This document shows positions 51,944 through 62,400 of a stretch of 64,000 nucleotides of DNA, piece by piece (positions within the stretch are counted from its first letter, which is position 1; the number at the start of each line of letters is the position of its first letter). The DNA is from Sphingobium faniae (GTDB taxonomy: Bacteria; Pseudomonadota; Alphaproteobacteria; Sphingomonadales; Sphingomonadaceae). The stretch spans positions 124,001-188,000 of the forward strand of contig FMTU01000002.1 in assembly GCA_900100475.1 (NCBI GenBank). The letters are read 5' to 3'. The translations under genes were made by a program, and so were the position numbers. The notes below the pieces were generated by a model. The model made no database searches and was not told the origin of the DNA. It was given only the letters and a program-made list of their open reading frames with translations.

Positions 51944-54292
51944 ATGACGCCCATAACCCCGCTTGCCGCCGTCATGCTGGGCATCGTGCTGGCGCTTTGG
52001 CTGGCCGCGGCGGTGTGGGCTGTCATGAACGGCTATCGGATGCGCCGCGAAGGGATGCAGGCGCAGGGACAGTTCGACCGGCTGTCGGTATTGCTCGGCT
52101 CCGCTCCGGCCGCGCCCATCATCATTCATGCGGACGGCCATGTCGAAGCATCCGACCGGCTCGCCAAATGGCTGGGCAAGGACCGGGTGCCCGCTTTCCT
52201 GTCCGAACTGATCGCAGAAGATGGCGGACTGGAGCCGGAGGACGCCGTAGCGCTGGGGCGGGAAATCGGGGCCGCGCAAAGAGCCGGGAAAAGTTTCTCG
52301 CTGCCGATTCGGGGCGTCGGTTCGGAACGGCTGCTGCTGGTCAGGGGCGCGCCCGCAGAACCGATGCTGGCGTCGAGCGGCGGGGTCGTCCTGTGGATAT
52401 TCGACGCCACGGACAGCCAGGCCGAAATCGCGACGCTGAAAGAGACGGTGGAACAACTGCGCGAAGCCTTGCAGGCGGTGGCGGGGCTGGTGGAGGCCGC
52501 GCCCTTCCCGATGTGGCATCGAACACCGGACATGCGCCTCAGTCTGGTCAACACCGCCTATGTCCGTGCCGTCGATGGAAGCAGCGCGCGGGACGTCATC
52601 GAAAGCGGCGCTGAACTGGTCGAGACGGTAGGCGGGATCACGCCGCAAAGCGCCGCCGCCCAGGCCATGGCGGAGGACAGGCCGGTTACGCGGCTGGTCC
52701 CCGCCACCATCGACGGCGAGCGCAGGACGATATCCGTGGTCGATGTGCCGATCGGCGCTGCGGGCGTGGCCGGGTTCGCCATGGATCAGCATGAACTGGA
52801 ACAGGTGCGGGTCGAGCATCGACGGCTGGAGGCGGCGCAACGCGACCTGCTGGACCGGCTGTCGGCGGGGGTGGCACGGTTCGGGCCTGATCGGGCGCTG
52901 CGCTTCTGGAATCAGCCTTTCATCAGCCTGTTCGGGCTTCATCAGGACCGGTTGACCGACAGTCCGCTGTTTGAACGGGTTCTGGACCAGATGCGCGATG
53001 CGCGGCGGGTGCCCGAGCATCGGGATTTCCCGGCCTGGCGCGGCGAGCGGCGGGAATGGTTCCTGTCGCCCGACCCGCTGGAGGAAAACTGGTTGTTGGC
53101 GGACGGCACGCATTTGCGCGTCTATGCCCAGCCCTTGCCGGATGGCGGGCTGCTGCTGATCTTCGAGGACCGGACAGAGCAGGTGCAACTGTCGAGCGCG
53201 CGCGATACGTTGTTGCGGGTGCGGACGGCGACGTTCGACAATCTGTTCGAATCGATCGGCGTGTTTTCCTCCGATGGACGGTTGTCCCTGTGGAACAGCC
53301 GGTTCCAGACAACCTGGGGCTTGCCGGAAGAGATGCTCGCAGCGCATCCGCGCATCGACGATCTGATGCAGGCGGTGCAGTCGCGCCTCGCCAAGCCGCA
53401 ACAGGTGAACCTTGTCCGCGAACTGGTGCGGGCGGCCACGATCGAACGCAAGCAACGCGTGGGGCATGTCGGTTTCGCCGATGGCCATATCTTCGAATTC
53501 GCGGCGATTCCCCTGCCGGACGGCAATGCGCTGTTCACCATGCTGGACGTGACCGACAGCCGCCGGGTGGAACAGATATTGCGCGACCGCAACGAGGCGC
53601 TGGAACAGGCGGACAAGATCAAAACGGCCTTCGTCGCGAATATGAGCTATGAATTGCGGACGCCGCTGACGACCATTTCCGGGTTCGCCGAGATGATGAA
53701 TGCTGGCTATGCCGGGGAGCTGACCGACACGGCGAAGGATTATGTCGACGGCATCCTCCAGAGCACATCGCGCCTGTCGATGATGATCGACAATGTGCTG
53801 GACCTGACGCAGGGGGAAGCGGGCACGCTCTCCATCGAACATGCGCCGGTCGATCTGGCCGCGCTGGCGCGGGAAGGCGCGGCGCGGATCGAACAGGCGG
53901 CGGCGGCCAAGGGAATAGATTTCGCTATATCCCTTCACGACAGTCTGGGCACGGTGCAGGGCGATGCGCGGCGGATCGGGCAGGCGCTCGATCATCTGCT
54001 GGAAAACGCCGTGAACTATTGCGGGGCGGGCGCGCGCGTCCTGCTGCATGGGGACGGGGACGCGGACAAGGCGCGGCTGGTGGTGTCGGACAATGGGCCC
54101 GGCATCGGCGCGAAGGAACAGGCAGCGCTTTTCGATCCGGCGGCGCGGTCCGAACAGGCGCGTCAGGGAAGGAAGGCGGGCATCGGCCTGCCGCTCGCCA
54201 GACAGTTGACCGAAGCGCATGGCGGCACGTTCCAGCTTGTTTCCGAACCGGGGCAGGGCACCATGACGGTCATGGAATTGCCCCGTGGCTGA
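51944..54292 (+). CDS. divL: DivL-type PAS sensor (pseudo)kinase with Tyr phosphoacceptor position
   Basis: 782 residues. One N-terminal membrane helix (about 5-28), several PAS domains (about 45-560), then a HisKA/HATPase core. The H-box reads NMSYELRTPLTTISGF: Tyr 569 replaces the phospho-His, as in Caulobacter DivL (Tyr 550). HATPase motifs LLENAVNYCGAG, SDNGPGIG and GIGLPLARQL remain. In Caulobacter DivL controls CckA and cell polarity. Adjacent to tsaE, which fits the usual alphaproteobacterial context. The next gene starts within its last codons. Confidence 0.9.
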   Translation: MTPITPLAAVMLGIVLALWLAAAVWAVMNGYRMRREGMQAQGQFDRLSVLLGSAPAAPIIIHADGHVEASDRLAKWLGKDRVPAFLSELIAEDGGLEPEDAVALGREIGAAQRAGKSFSLPIRGVGSERLLLVRGAPAEPMLASSGGVVLWIFDATDSQAEIATLKETVEQLREALQAVAGLVEAAPFPMWHRTPDMRLSLVNTAYVRAVDGSSARDVIESGAELVETVGGITPQSAAAQAMAEDRPVTRLVPATIDGERRTISVVDVPIGAAGVAGFAMDQHELEQVRVEHRRLEAAQRDLLDRLSAGVARFGPDRALRFWNQPFISLFGLHQDRLTDSPLFERVLDQMRDARRVPEHRDFPAWRGERREWFLSPDPLEENWLLADGTHLRVYAQPLPDGGLLLIFEDRTEQVQLSSARDTLLRVRTATFDNLFESIGVFSSDGRLSLWNSRFQTTWGLPEEMLAAHPRIDDLMQAVQSRLAKPQQVNLVRELVRAATIERKQRVGHVGFADGHIFEFAAIPLPDGNALFTMLDVTDSRRVEQILRDRNEALEQADKIKTAFVANMSYELRTPLTTISGFAEMMNAGYAGELTDTAKDYVDGILQSTSRLSMMIDNVLDLTQGEAGTLSIEHAPVDLAALAREGAARIEQAAAAKGIDFAISLHDSLGTVQGDARRIGQALDHLLENAVNYCGAGARVLLHGDGDADKARLVVSDNGPGIGAKEQAALFDPAARSEQARQGRKAGIGLPLARQLTEAHGGTFQLVSEPGQGTMTVMELPRG

Positions 54293-54743
54293 AGACGTCA
54301 TGTTCCTGCCCGATGAGGAGGCGATGCTGAATCTGGGACGCGCGATGGCCGAACATGTCCGCATTGGCGACGTCATCGCGCTGGAAGGTGGATTGGGCGT
54401 GGGCAAGACCACGCTGACGCGCGGCCTGCTGGAAGCATTGGGGCTGGAGGGAGAAGCGCCCAGCCCCAGTTTCGCGCTGGTTCAGCCTTATGACGTGCCC
54501 GAAGTGCGCCTGCCGGTGACGCATGTCGATCTCTATCGGATCGACGATCCCGCCGAAATCGCGGAACTGGCGCTGGACGACTATCTGATGGACAGCCTGC
54601 TCGTCATCGAATGGCCTGAGCGGCTGGGGGATGCCCTGTGGCCCCATGCCCTGCGGCTGCGCATGGATATCGCACCGGGCGGCGGCCGGCGCTTGACAGC
54701 GGAACTTCCCGAAGATTGGAAAGAACGATGGCCACAGATATGA
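54285..54743 (+). CDS. tsaE: tRNA threonylcarbamoyladenosine biosynthesis ATPase TsaE
   Basis: 152 residues. P-loop GGLGVGKTTLTRGLLEALG, switch region PSPSFALVQPY, and VTHVDLYRIDDPAEIAEL, the standard TsaE signature. Partner of TsaB/TsaD in t6A modification of ANN-decoding tRNAs. GTG 54285 overlaps divL; ATG 54300 is an alternative. Confidence 0.94.
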   Translation: MAEDVMFLPDEEAMLNLGRAMAEHVRIGDVIALEGGLGVGKTTLTRGLLEALGLEGEAPSPSFALVQPYDVPEVRLPVTHVDLYRIDDPAEIAELALDDYLMDSLLVIEWPERLGDALWPHALRLRMDIAPGGGRRLTAELPEDWKERWPQI

Positions 54744-55726
54744 TCCCGCCCGCCGCCGCTCCCGATTTCCTGACGCGCGCGGGATGGGAAAATGCGGCGA
54801 TCGTCCCCTTGGCGGGCGATGCGTCCTTCCGGCGCTATTTCCGCGTGATCGACGGGGCACGCCGCGCCGTGCTGATGGACGCGCCGCCGCCGCATGAAGA
54901 CCCGCGTCCCTTTATTGCGATAGCGGAGCATCTGCTGGGGCAGGGTTTCGCGGCTCCGGCCATCTATGCCCGCGATCTGGAGGAAGGGCTGGTCCTGTTG
55001 GAGGATTTCGGCGACCTGCGGGTCAAGGAATATGTGGAGGATCATCCCGATCAGGAGGAGCAGGTCTATGCGCGCGCCATCGCGTTGCTGGCGGATATGC
55101 ATGGGCGTCCGGCGGCGGCGCTCCCCCCTTATGATCGCGCGGTCTATCAGCGCGAAGCCGACCTGTTGACGCAATGGTATTGCCCGGCCGCCGGGATCGG
55201 CGTGGACGAGGCCGGCTATATTCGCGCCTGGGACGCTGTCCTGCCGGTGGTCGAGCGGTCGGCCAGCGCGTGCGTGACGGTGCTGCGCGATTATCATGCG
55301 GAAAATATCATGCTGATAGATCGCCCTGCCATGCGCGGACTGGGTCTGCTCGATTTTCAGGACGCGCTGACGGGGCATCCGGCCTATGATCTGGTGTCGC
55401 TGTTGCAGGATGCGCGGCGGGACGTGTCGCCGGAAATGGAAGCGGCGATGCTGGCGCTTTACCGGGACATGGCTTCTCCGCCCGCTGATTTCGATGCCGC
55501 CTATGCGGTGCTGGGAGCGCAGCGCAACGCCAAGATCATCGGCATCTTCACGCGGCTCTGGAAACGGGACGGAAAGCCGCGCTACCTGTCGTTCCTGCCG
55601 CGCATGTGGGGGTTGCTGGAGCGCGATCTGGCGCATCCGGCGCTGGCGCCGGTCACCCAGTGGTTCGCGGCCAATATCCCTGCCGAAAAGCGGCATGATG
55701 CGCTGGCCGGGTTCGCGCCCGCATGA
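54728..55726 (+). CDS. amgK: N-acetylmuramate/N-acetylglucosamine kinase AmgK
   Basis: 332 residues from ATG 54728, which overlaps the tsaE stop. Aminoglycoside-phosphotransferase fold: LAGDASFRRYFRVID, catalytic loop VTVLRDYHAENIML (usual HGD replaced by RDYH as in AmgK) and metal site GLLDFQDALTGHPAYDL. Phosphorylates MurNAc at the anomeric position in cell-wall recycling. Coupled by ATGA to murU. Confidence 0.9.
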   Translation: MATDMIPPAAAPDFLTRAGWENAAIVPLAGDASFRRYFRVIDGARRAVLMDAPPPHEDPRPFIAIAEHLLGQGFAAPAIYARDLEEGLVLLEDFGDLRVKEYVEDHPDQEEQVYARAIALLADMHGRPAAALPPYDRAVYQREADLLTQWYCPAAGIGVDEAGYIRAWDAVLPVVERSASACVTVLRDYHAENIMLIDRPAMRGLGLLDFQDALTGHPAYDLVSLLQDARRDVSPEMEAAMLALYRDMASPPADFDAAYAVLGAQRNAKIIGIFTRLWKRDGKPRYLSFLPRMWGLLERDLAHPALAPVTQWFAANIPAEKRHDALAGFAPA

Positions 55727-56433
55727 TTGAGACCGCGATGCTGATGGCGGCCGGGTTGGGCAAGCGGATGCGGCCCCTGACCGCGACCCGCCCCAAACCG
55801 CTGGTGAAGGTCGCGGGCCAGGCGCTGATGGATCATGCGCTGGACCGGCTGGAAGCGGGAGGCATCCGCAAGATCGTGGTGAATGTCCACTATCTCGCCG
55901 ACACGGTCGAGGCGCATCTGCGCGCGCGGCGGAGCGAGGCGGAGTTCCTGATTTCCGACGAGCGCGCTTTGTTGCTGGAAACCGGCGGGGGGCTGATGAA
56001 GGCCAAGGCCCTGCTGGGGGACAAGCCGTTCATCTGCGCGAACAGCGATAATCTCTGGATCGACGGGCCGCAGGAGACGCTGGGCGCGATGCAGGCGCTT
56101 TGGGACCCGGCGCGGATGGATGCGCTGCTGCTGCTGGTGCCGCTGGCGCGCGCGACATGCCATGGCGGGCCGGGCGATTTCCATATGGATGCGATGGGGC
56201 GGCTGACGCGGCGCAAGCCGGCCCATGTCGCGCCTTTCGTGTTCACAGGGGTGCAGATCATGTCGCCAGCCTTGCTGACCGATCCGCCTTCGGACGCCTT
56301 TTCGACCAACGTCTTCTGGAACCGGGCCATGGAAGCAGGGCGGCTCCATGGCGTTTCGCATCAGGGATTGTGGTTCGACGTGGGCACGCCGCGCGCTATT
56401 CCGGTCGTGGAATCCATGCTCGGCCATGGGTGA
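55723..56433 (+). CDS. murU: N-acetylmuramate-1-phosphate uridylyltransferase MurU
   Basis: 236 residues. Nucleotidyltransferase signature AMLMAAGLGKRMRPLTATRPKPLVKVAGQALMDHAL-type start (GxGxRxxP...KPxxxVxG), ICANSDNLWIDG metal Asp region, VFTGVQIMSPALL and LWFDVGTPRAI. Makes UDP-MurNAc from MurNAc-1-P, the step after AmgK. Overlaps both neighbours. Confidence 0.9.
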   Translation: MIETAMLMAAGLGKRMRPLTATRPKPLVKVAGQALMDHALDRLEAGGIRKIVVNVHYLADTVEAHLRARRSEAEFLISDERALLLETGGGLMKAKALLGDKPFICANSDNLWIDGPQETLGAMQALWDPARMDALLLLVPLARATCHGGPGDFHMDAMGRLTRRKPAHVAPFVFTGVQIMSPALLTDPPSDAFSTNVFWNRAMEAGRLHGVSHQGLWFDVGTPRAIPVVESMLGHG

Positions 56434-59407
56434 TCGCAGCCGCCCCGCCCTGTTCAACATACCCGCGCACCGTTCTTTTGCCGATGCGCTGGTCACAGGC
56501 ATATTGGCCCGGCATGGCGACGACCCGCTGAAGCTGGCGCAAGCCATGGTCCTGTTGCCGAGCAACAGGGCGATCCGGGCGATCAGCGATGCCTTCGTGC
56601 GGAAATCGGGCGGCGGATTGCTGCTGCCCCGGCTGGTGGCGCTGGGCGATGCGGAACTGGGCGAGCAGGTGGGCGGTGCGCTCGATCCTCTGGGGGAGCA
56701 GGACGCCATCCCGCCCGCCATAGGAACGATGCAGCGGCAGATGATCCTGGCGCGGCTGGTCCAGCAGATGTCGTCCCGGCCGGTGGACGCGGGACAGGCG
56801 CTGCAACTGGCGCAGCATCTGGGGGCGGTTCTGGACCAAATGCAGGTGGAGCGGCTGCCCGTCACGGCCCTGCGCGATATTCCGCTTTCCGATGCGCTGT
56901 CCGCCCATTGGCAAAGGTCGCTCGACCTTCTTTCCATCCTGCTCGACCGCTGGCCGCGGGAGTTGGAGCGGCAGGGCTGCATCGACCTTGCCGAACGGAG
57001 GAACCGGCTGTTCGACCGCGTGGCGGCGCGATGGAAGGAAAATCCGCCCCGGCATTTCGTCATCGCGGCGGGGGTGGCCACGGCGGCTCCCGCCATCGCA
57101 GGACTTTTGCGGCGCATCGCGGTCATGCCGGGCGGGATGCTGGTGTTCGCGGGACTTGACCAGCATATGGATGCGGATGCGTGGGAGGCGATTGGTCCCT
57201 TCGATCCCGATCCGGTGAGCGGGCGCATCCCCGCAGGGCATGAAACGCATCCGCAATATGCGTTGAAGCGCCTGCTCGACCGCATGAGCGCCACGCGCGA
57301 CGATGTGGCGCAATGGCGGTGGGGGAGCGAGCATGATGCGCGGGCGGTGCGGGGACGCAATATCTCCAACGCCATGCTGCCCCCGCGCCTGACGACGCGC
57401 TGGCGGGATTTGAAGACGACGGATCGTTCGCTGGGCGGCGTGGAGGCGCTGGAAGTCGCCACCCCCGGCGAGGAAGCGCAGGCTATCGCCATCGCCCTGC
57501 GCGAGGCTTTGGAAACGGAAGGCAGGACGGCGGCACTGGTGACGCCCGACCGCCAACTGGCGACCCGCGTGTCGGCGCATCTGAAAAGATGGAATATCGA
57601 GGCGGACGATTCCGCCGGCCAGCCGCTTTCCCGCCTGCCGCCCGGCACATTGCTGATCGCGATGGCGCAGGCGGTGGCGGAACGCTTTGCGCCGGTCGCG
57701 CTGCTGGCGCTGCTCAAGCATCCGCTGGTGATGCGCGGCGAGGGTCGTTTGCCCTGGCTGGAGCAGGTGCGCGGGCTTGATCTGCTGTTGCGCGGTCCCC
57801 GACCGCAGGCGGGGTTGCAGGGCGTGGACCTGCTGCTGGCGGCTCGGGATCGGGACGGGGAAGACCGGCAGCGGGACTTGCGCGCCCGCATAAGGGCATG
57901 GTGGCCGCAGGCGCGGATGCTGCTGACTCCGCTCGAAGCGGCCTTTGCCGGTGCGCCCGATCTCGCCGCGCAACTGGCCGCCGTCCGGGAGCAGGCGGGA
58001 TTGCTGTCCCGCGATGCGGTCTGGGCAGGCCATCAGGGACGCGCCGCCGCCGATCTGTTCGCGGAGATGGAGGCATATGCAGGCGACGGGCCGCGTGAGG
58101 CCGATATCCGCTCGCTGCCCATATTGCTGGATCATATGCTGGGCGGGGTCGCCGTGCGCCCGCCACAGGGCGGCCACCCCCGCATCGCCATATTGGGCCT
58201 GATCGAGGCGCGGTTGATGCAGGCGGACCTCATGGTTCTGGGCGGGCTTAACGAAGGGGTGTGGCCGGGAATGCCCGCGCCCGATCCATGGCTTGCGCCC
58301 AGCATCCGCAAGGAACTGGGGCTGCCGGGACTGGAGACGCGCATCGGGCTGGCGGCGCATGATTTCGCGAGCGCGCTGGGCGCTCCGCAGGTTCTTATCA
58401 CGCGCGCGCGGCGGGGCGCTGGAGGTCCGGCGGTCGCGTCGCGTTTCTGGCTGCGTCTGAAGGCGATGGCCGGGCCGCAATGGAAATCGGCGGATCGCTA
58501 TGCCGACCTGGCCCGGAATATCGACCGGCCCGCGCTCTTCGCGCCCGCCGCACGGCCCAAACCCGCTCCGGTGGTGTCGGTCAGGCCCAAGCTGGTGCCC
58601 GTCACCGATGTCGACCGGCTGAAGGCCGATCCCTATGCCTTTTATGCGCGCCGCATCCTTCGGCTATCCCGGCTCGACCCGGTGGATGCCGATGCGGGGC
58701 CGGCATGGCGCGGGACGGCGGTGCATGAAATCCTGCAACGCTGGGCGGAAGCGGGGACGCTCGACCCCGCCGATCTGGAGAGCCGGGCCAGGGCGATGTT
58801 CGAGCGGCCGGAGGTCCATCCGCTGCTGCGTGCTTTGTGGCAGCCGCGGTTGATGGAAGCGATCCGGTGGATCGCCGCGCAGGTGGCGGCGGACAAGGCG
58901 GACGGGCGCTCCATATTGGCGGTCGAGAGCGACGGCAGGACGGAAATTTCCGGCATCGTGCTGACCGGCAAGGCCGACCGCATCGACCGGATGCCGGATG
59001 GGACGCTGGCCATTGTCGACTACAAGACGGGCAAACCGCCCAGCGCGAAACAGGTCAAGGCGGGCTTTGCGCTTCAACTCGGCCTGCTGGGGCTGATCGC
59101 GGAGCAGGGCGGCTTTCCGGGCATGGAAGGGCGCCATGTGGCGGGGTGTTTCGAATATTGGTCGCTGGCGAAGAAGGGGGACGCCTTTGGCTATCGGGAA
59201 AGCCCGGTCGATCCGCTGGGCAAAAGGGACAAGATCGTGACGGCCGATTTCACCAGCCATGTCTATGACCTGTTCGAACAGACGGCTGCGGATTATCTGA
59301 ACGGGACAAAGCCGTTCGAGGCGCAGGTCAATCCCGAAGTCGCCAATTATGGCGACTATGACCAGCTTATGCGGCTGGAGGAATGGTATGGCCGCGACGA
59401 TGGCTAG
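56426..59407 (+). CDS. addB: Double-strand-break repair protein AddB
   Basis: 993 residues from ATG 56426 (overlaps the murU stop by 8 nt). Alphaproteobacterial AddB: N-terminal degenerate helicase region (FNIPAHRSFADALV, LLPSNRAIRAI) and a C-terminal RecB/PD-(D/E)XK nuclease domain with GTAVHEILQRWAE and IVDYKTGKPPS (Asp and Lys of the active site). With AddA it forms the RecBCD-like helicase-nuclease. Confidence 0.94.
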   Translation: MGDRSRPALFNIPAHRSFADALVTGILARHGDDPLKLAQAMVLLPSNRAIRAISDAFVRKSGGGLLLPRLVALGDAELGEQVGGALDPLGEQDAIPPAIGTMQRQMILARLVQQMSSRPVDAGQALQLAQHLGAVLDQMQVERLPVTALRDIPLSDALSAHWQRSLDLLSILLDRWPRELERQGCIDLAERRNRLFDRVAARWKENPPRHFVIAAGVATAAPAIAGLLRRIAVMPGGMLVFAGLDQHMDADAWEAIGPFDPDPVSGRIPAGHETHPQYALKRLLDRMSATRDDVAQWRWGSEHDARAVRGRNISNAMLPPRLTTRWRDLKTTDRSLGGVEALEVATPGEEAQAIAIALREALETEGRTAALVTPDRQLATRVSAHLKRWNIEADDSAGQPLSRLPPGTLLIAMAQAVAERFAPVALLALLKHPLVMRGEGRLPWLEQVRGLDLLLRGPRPQAGLQGVDLLLAARDRDGEDRQRDLRARIRAWWPQARMLLTPLEAAFAGAPDLAAQLAAVREQAGLLSRDAVWAGHQGRAAADLFAEMEAYAGDGPREADIRSLPILLDHMLGGVAVRPPQGGHPRIAILGLIEARLMQADLMVLGGLNEGVWPGMPAPDPWLAPSIRKELGLPGLETRIGLAAHDFASALGAPQVLITRARRGAGGPAVASRFWLRLKAMAGPQWKSADRYADLARNIDRPALFAPAARPKPAPVVSVRPKLVPVTDVDRLKADPYAFYARRILRLSRLDPVDADAGPAWRGTAVHEILQRWAEAGTLDPADLESRARAMFERPEVHPLLRALWQPRLMEAIRWIAAQVAADKADGRSILAVESDGRTEISGIVLTGKADRIDRMPDGTLAIVDYKTGKPPSAKQVKAGFALQLGLLGLIAEQGGFPGMEGRHVAGCFEYWSLAKKGDAFGYRESPVDPLGKRDKIVTADFTSHVYDLFEQTAADYLNGTKPFEAQVNPEVANYGDYDQLMRLEEWYGRDDG

Positions 59408-62400
59408 GAAGGCAAGTCCGCTTCAACCGCTTGCGGGGGAACAGGCGCTGGCGGCGGCGCCCGACGCGCATGTGTGGCTGTCCGCTTCGGCGGGCACGGG
59501 CAAGACCCATGTGCTGACGGCGCGGGTGTTCCGCCTGCTGCTGCAAGGGGTGCGGCCGGAAAATATCCTGTGCCTGACCTTTACCAAGGCAGGCGCGGCC
59601 GAAATGGCGGATCGCATCCATGACCGGCTCGCAGCCTGGGTGCAGATGGAGGAGGGCGACCTCTTCAACGATCTGGAGGCACTGGGCGAAGAGGCTGGTC
59701 CTGACATGCGCGATCGCGCGCGCCGCCTGTTCGCCGAAGTGCTGGAATCGACAGGCGGCGGGCTGCGGATCCAGACGATCCATGGCTTTTGCCAGCAATT
59801 GCTCACATCCTTTCCGCTGGAAGCGGGGCTGACGCCCGGTTTCCGGCCGCTCGATCAGCGGGAGCAATCGGCGCTGGCGCGGCAGGTTCTGGCCGATCTG
59901 GCGGTGGAGGCGGATGAAAAGGGGGATGTGGCCCTGACCTCGGCCTTGCAGGCGCTTAGTCTGCGAATGGGGGAAGCGGGGGCCGAGCAGTTCCTGCTGC
60001 GGAGCGCCGCGCGGCTGGATGACCTGAATGGGCTGGCGGAGGATATCGGTCCGTGGCTGAGGGGGGAATTGGGGTTGCCGGAGGGCGATGTCGGTGAATG
60101 GCTGGCGCAGCAGTGCGACGATGCCGTTTTCGACATGCGGACGCTGGCGGCCATCGCGCAGGCCAATGCGGACTGGGGCACGGGGCGCGGGCTGGAACGC
60201 TGCGACAGGATTGCGCGATGGCGGCTGCTTGGGCCAGCGGAGCGGGCGGCGGCGTTGCGCGATCTTCATGGCGCATGGGCGAAGGCGGATGGCGACCTCA
60301 TCTCCGCGAAGGGGTGGGTTCCCCCGGTCGATGGTTATCTGGAGATAGCCGCGCATGTCCATGAACGCTGCGCGGAGTTGATCGGCGTCCAACTGCTGGC
60401 GGACTATGCCGAACTGCTCGCCAGGGCGCTCCATGCCGGACGCGCCTATGCCCGCGCTTATGCCGAGGCGAAGGAGATTGCGGGGGCGGTTGATTTCGAC
60501 GATCTGATCGCCCGCACCGCCACGCTGCTGCAACAGGACGGGATCGCCGACTGGATACGCTATAAGCTGGACCAGCGCATAGATCATATATTGGTCGATG
60601 AAGCGCAGGACACCAATGTCAGCCAGTGGCAGATCATAGGTGCGCTGGCCGCGGAGTTTTTCGCGGGCGAGGGGGCGAAGGGCGACCGGGTTCGCACGAT
60701 CTTCACGGTCGGGGATTTCAAACAGGCGATCTTCGGTTTTCAGGGGACCAGCCCTGTTGCCTTCGCCGCCGCGCGAAGGGCTTTTCAAGGTTATGCGGAG
60801 AATGTGGCGCATTCTTTCCATAACCTCTCGCTCGACCGCAGTTTTCGTTCCACGCCCGCCATATTGGACGTGGTGGATCGCACCATCGCCACTTTGCGGG
60901 CCAAGCGACTGGGGCTGGATGACGAGGATGTGCGCCATGTCAGCGCCAATCGCTTTCCGGGCGAAGTCCTGCTGTGGAAGCCCATCGTCGCGGGCCTGAA
61001 CGACGATGCTGAAGGGGAGGAGGACTGGGCCGCCGATCAGGAGCGGGTGCTCGCGGCCCGGATCGCGCGGCAGATCCGGCAGTGGCTGGACGAGGGGTTG
61101 ATGCTGGAAAGCAAGGGCAGGCCCCTGCGTCCCGGCGACATCATGATCCTGGTCCGCCGCCGCAGCGAACTGGCGCGCCTGATCGTGGCGCGGCTATATG
61201 AGGAAAAGGTGGCGGTCGCGGGGATAGATCGGCTGCGGCTGAACGCGCCGCTGGCGGTGCGCGATCTTTTGGCGGCGCTGCGCTTTGCGGTGCAGCCGGA
61301 AGATGAGCTTAATCTGGCGTCGCTGCTCGTTTCCCCATTGATCGGCTGGAGTCAGGATGAACTGATGACGCGGCTGATCGGGCGGGATCGGCGGACGGGA
61401 TTGTGGCGTCATCTGACAGCCACGCTTGACGACGGTCTGATTCGGCCGTTGCGCGATTTGCTGGCAGGGGCGGATTTCACGACGCCCTATCGCTATCTGG
61501 AGGCGATCCTTTCGGGGCCGATGGACGGGCGGCGGCGCCTGATCGAGCGGCTGGGCGCGGAGGCCGCCGATCCGATCGAGGAATTGCTGAATGCGGCGCT
61601 GGCGTTCGAGATGGACGATTATCCCTCGCTCCAGCGCTTCATCGACTGGTTCGACCGGGGCGCGGTGGAGATCGTTCGCGACGCAGCCGCTCAGGGGGAT
61701 GCCCTGCGCCTGCTGACGGTGCATGGGGCGAAGGGGTTGCAGGCCCCTGTCGTCATTCTCGCCGATGCCTGCCTCGATCCCGATGCCGGGAACAGATCGG
61801 ATGCGCTGCAATGGGATGGTCTTCCGATCCTGCCGCCCCGCAAGGAGGAACGGAAGGGACCGATCGGGCAGGTGGCTGAACAAGCCGCTGCCGCTGATCG
61901 GGAAGAACATTGGCGGTTGCTTTACGTCGCCCTGACCCGCGCCGAGGAACGGCTGGTGGTGGCTGGATCGCTCGGCCCGCGCGCCAAGGGAGAGGTGAAG
62001 CCCGAAAGCTGGTTCGGCGCGGTCGAAAATGCGCTGATCTCGCTGGAGGCGGAGTGGGAAGCCGATCCGCTATGGGGGGCAACCCGGCGTTGGCGCGGGA
62101 CGGAGGCGCTGCCGCCGAAATCTTTGCAGGCGGTCCATGGCGAAGAGAAAGTCGTTGCCGACGAACCGGCGTGGCTCAAATGCGCCGCCCCGATCGAAGC
62201 GCGTCCGCCGCGTCCGCTCGCGCCCTCTGCCTCGGTGGAAGATGACGTGCCCTATCCGCCGCCCAGCCCCGCCATGCGGGCGGCGGCGGAACGGGGGCGA
62301 TGGCTGCACGCCCTGTTCCAGCGGCTGCCCGATATCGCGCCCGAACGACGCCGCCAAAGCGCGGAACGCTGGCTGGAGCAGCAGGGCGTGGGCGAAGCGG

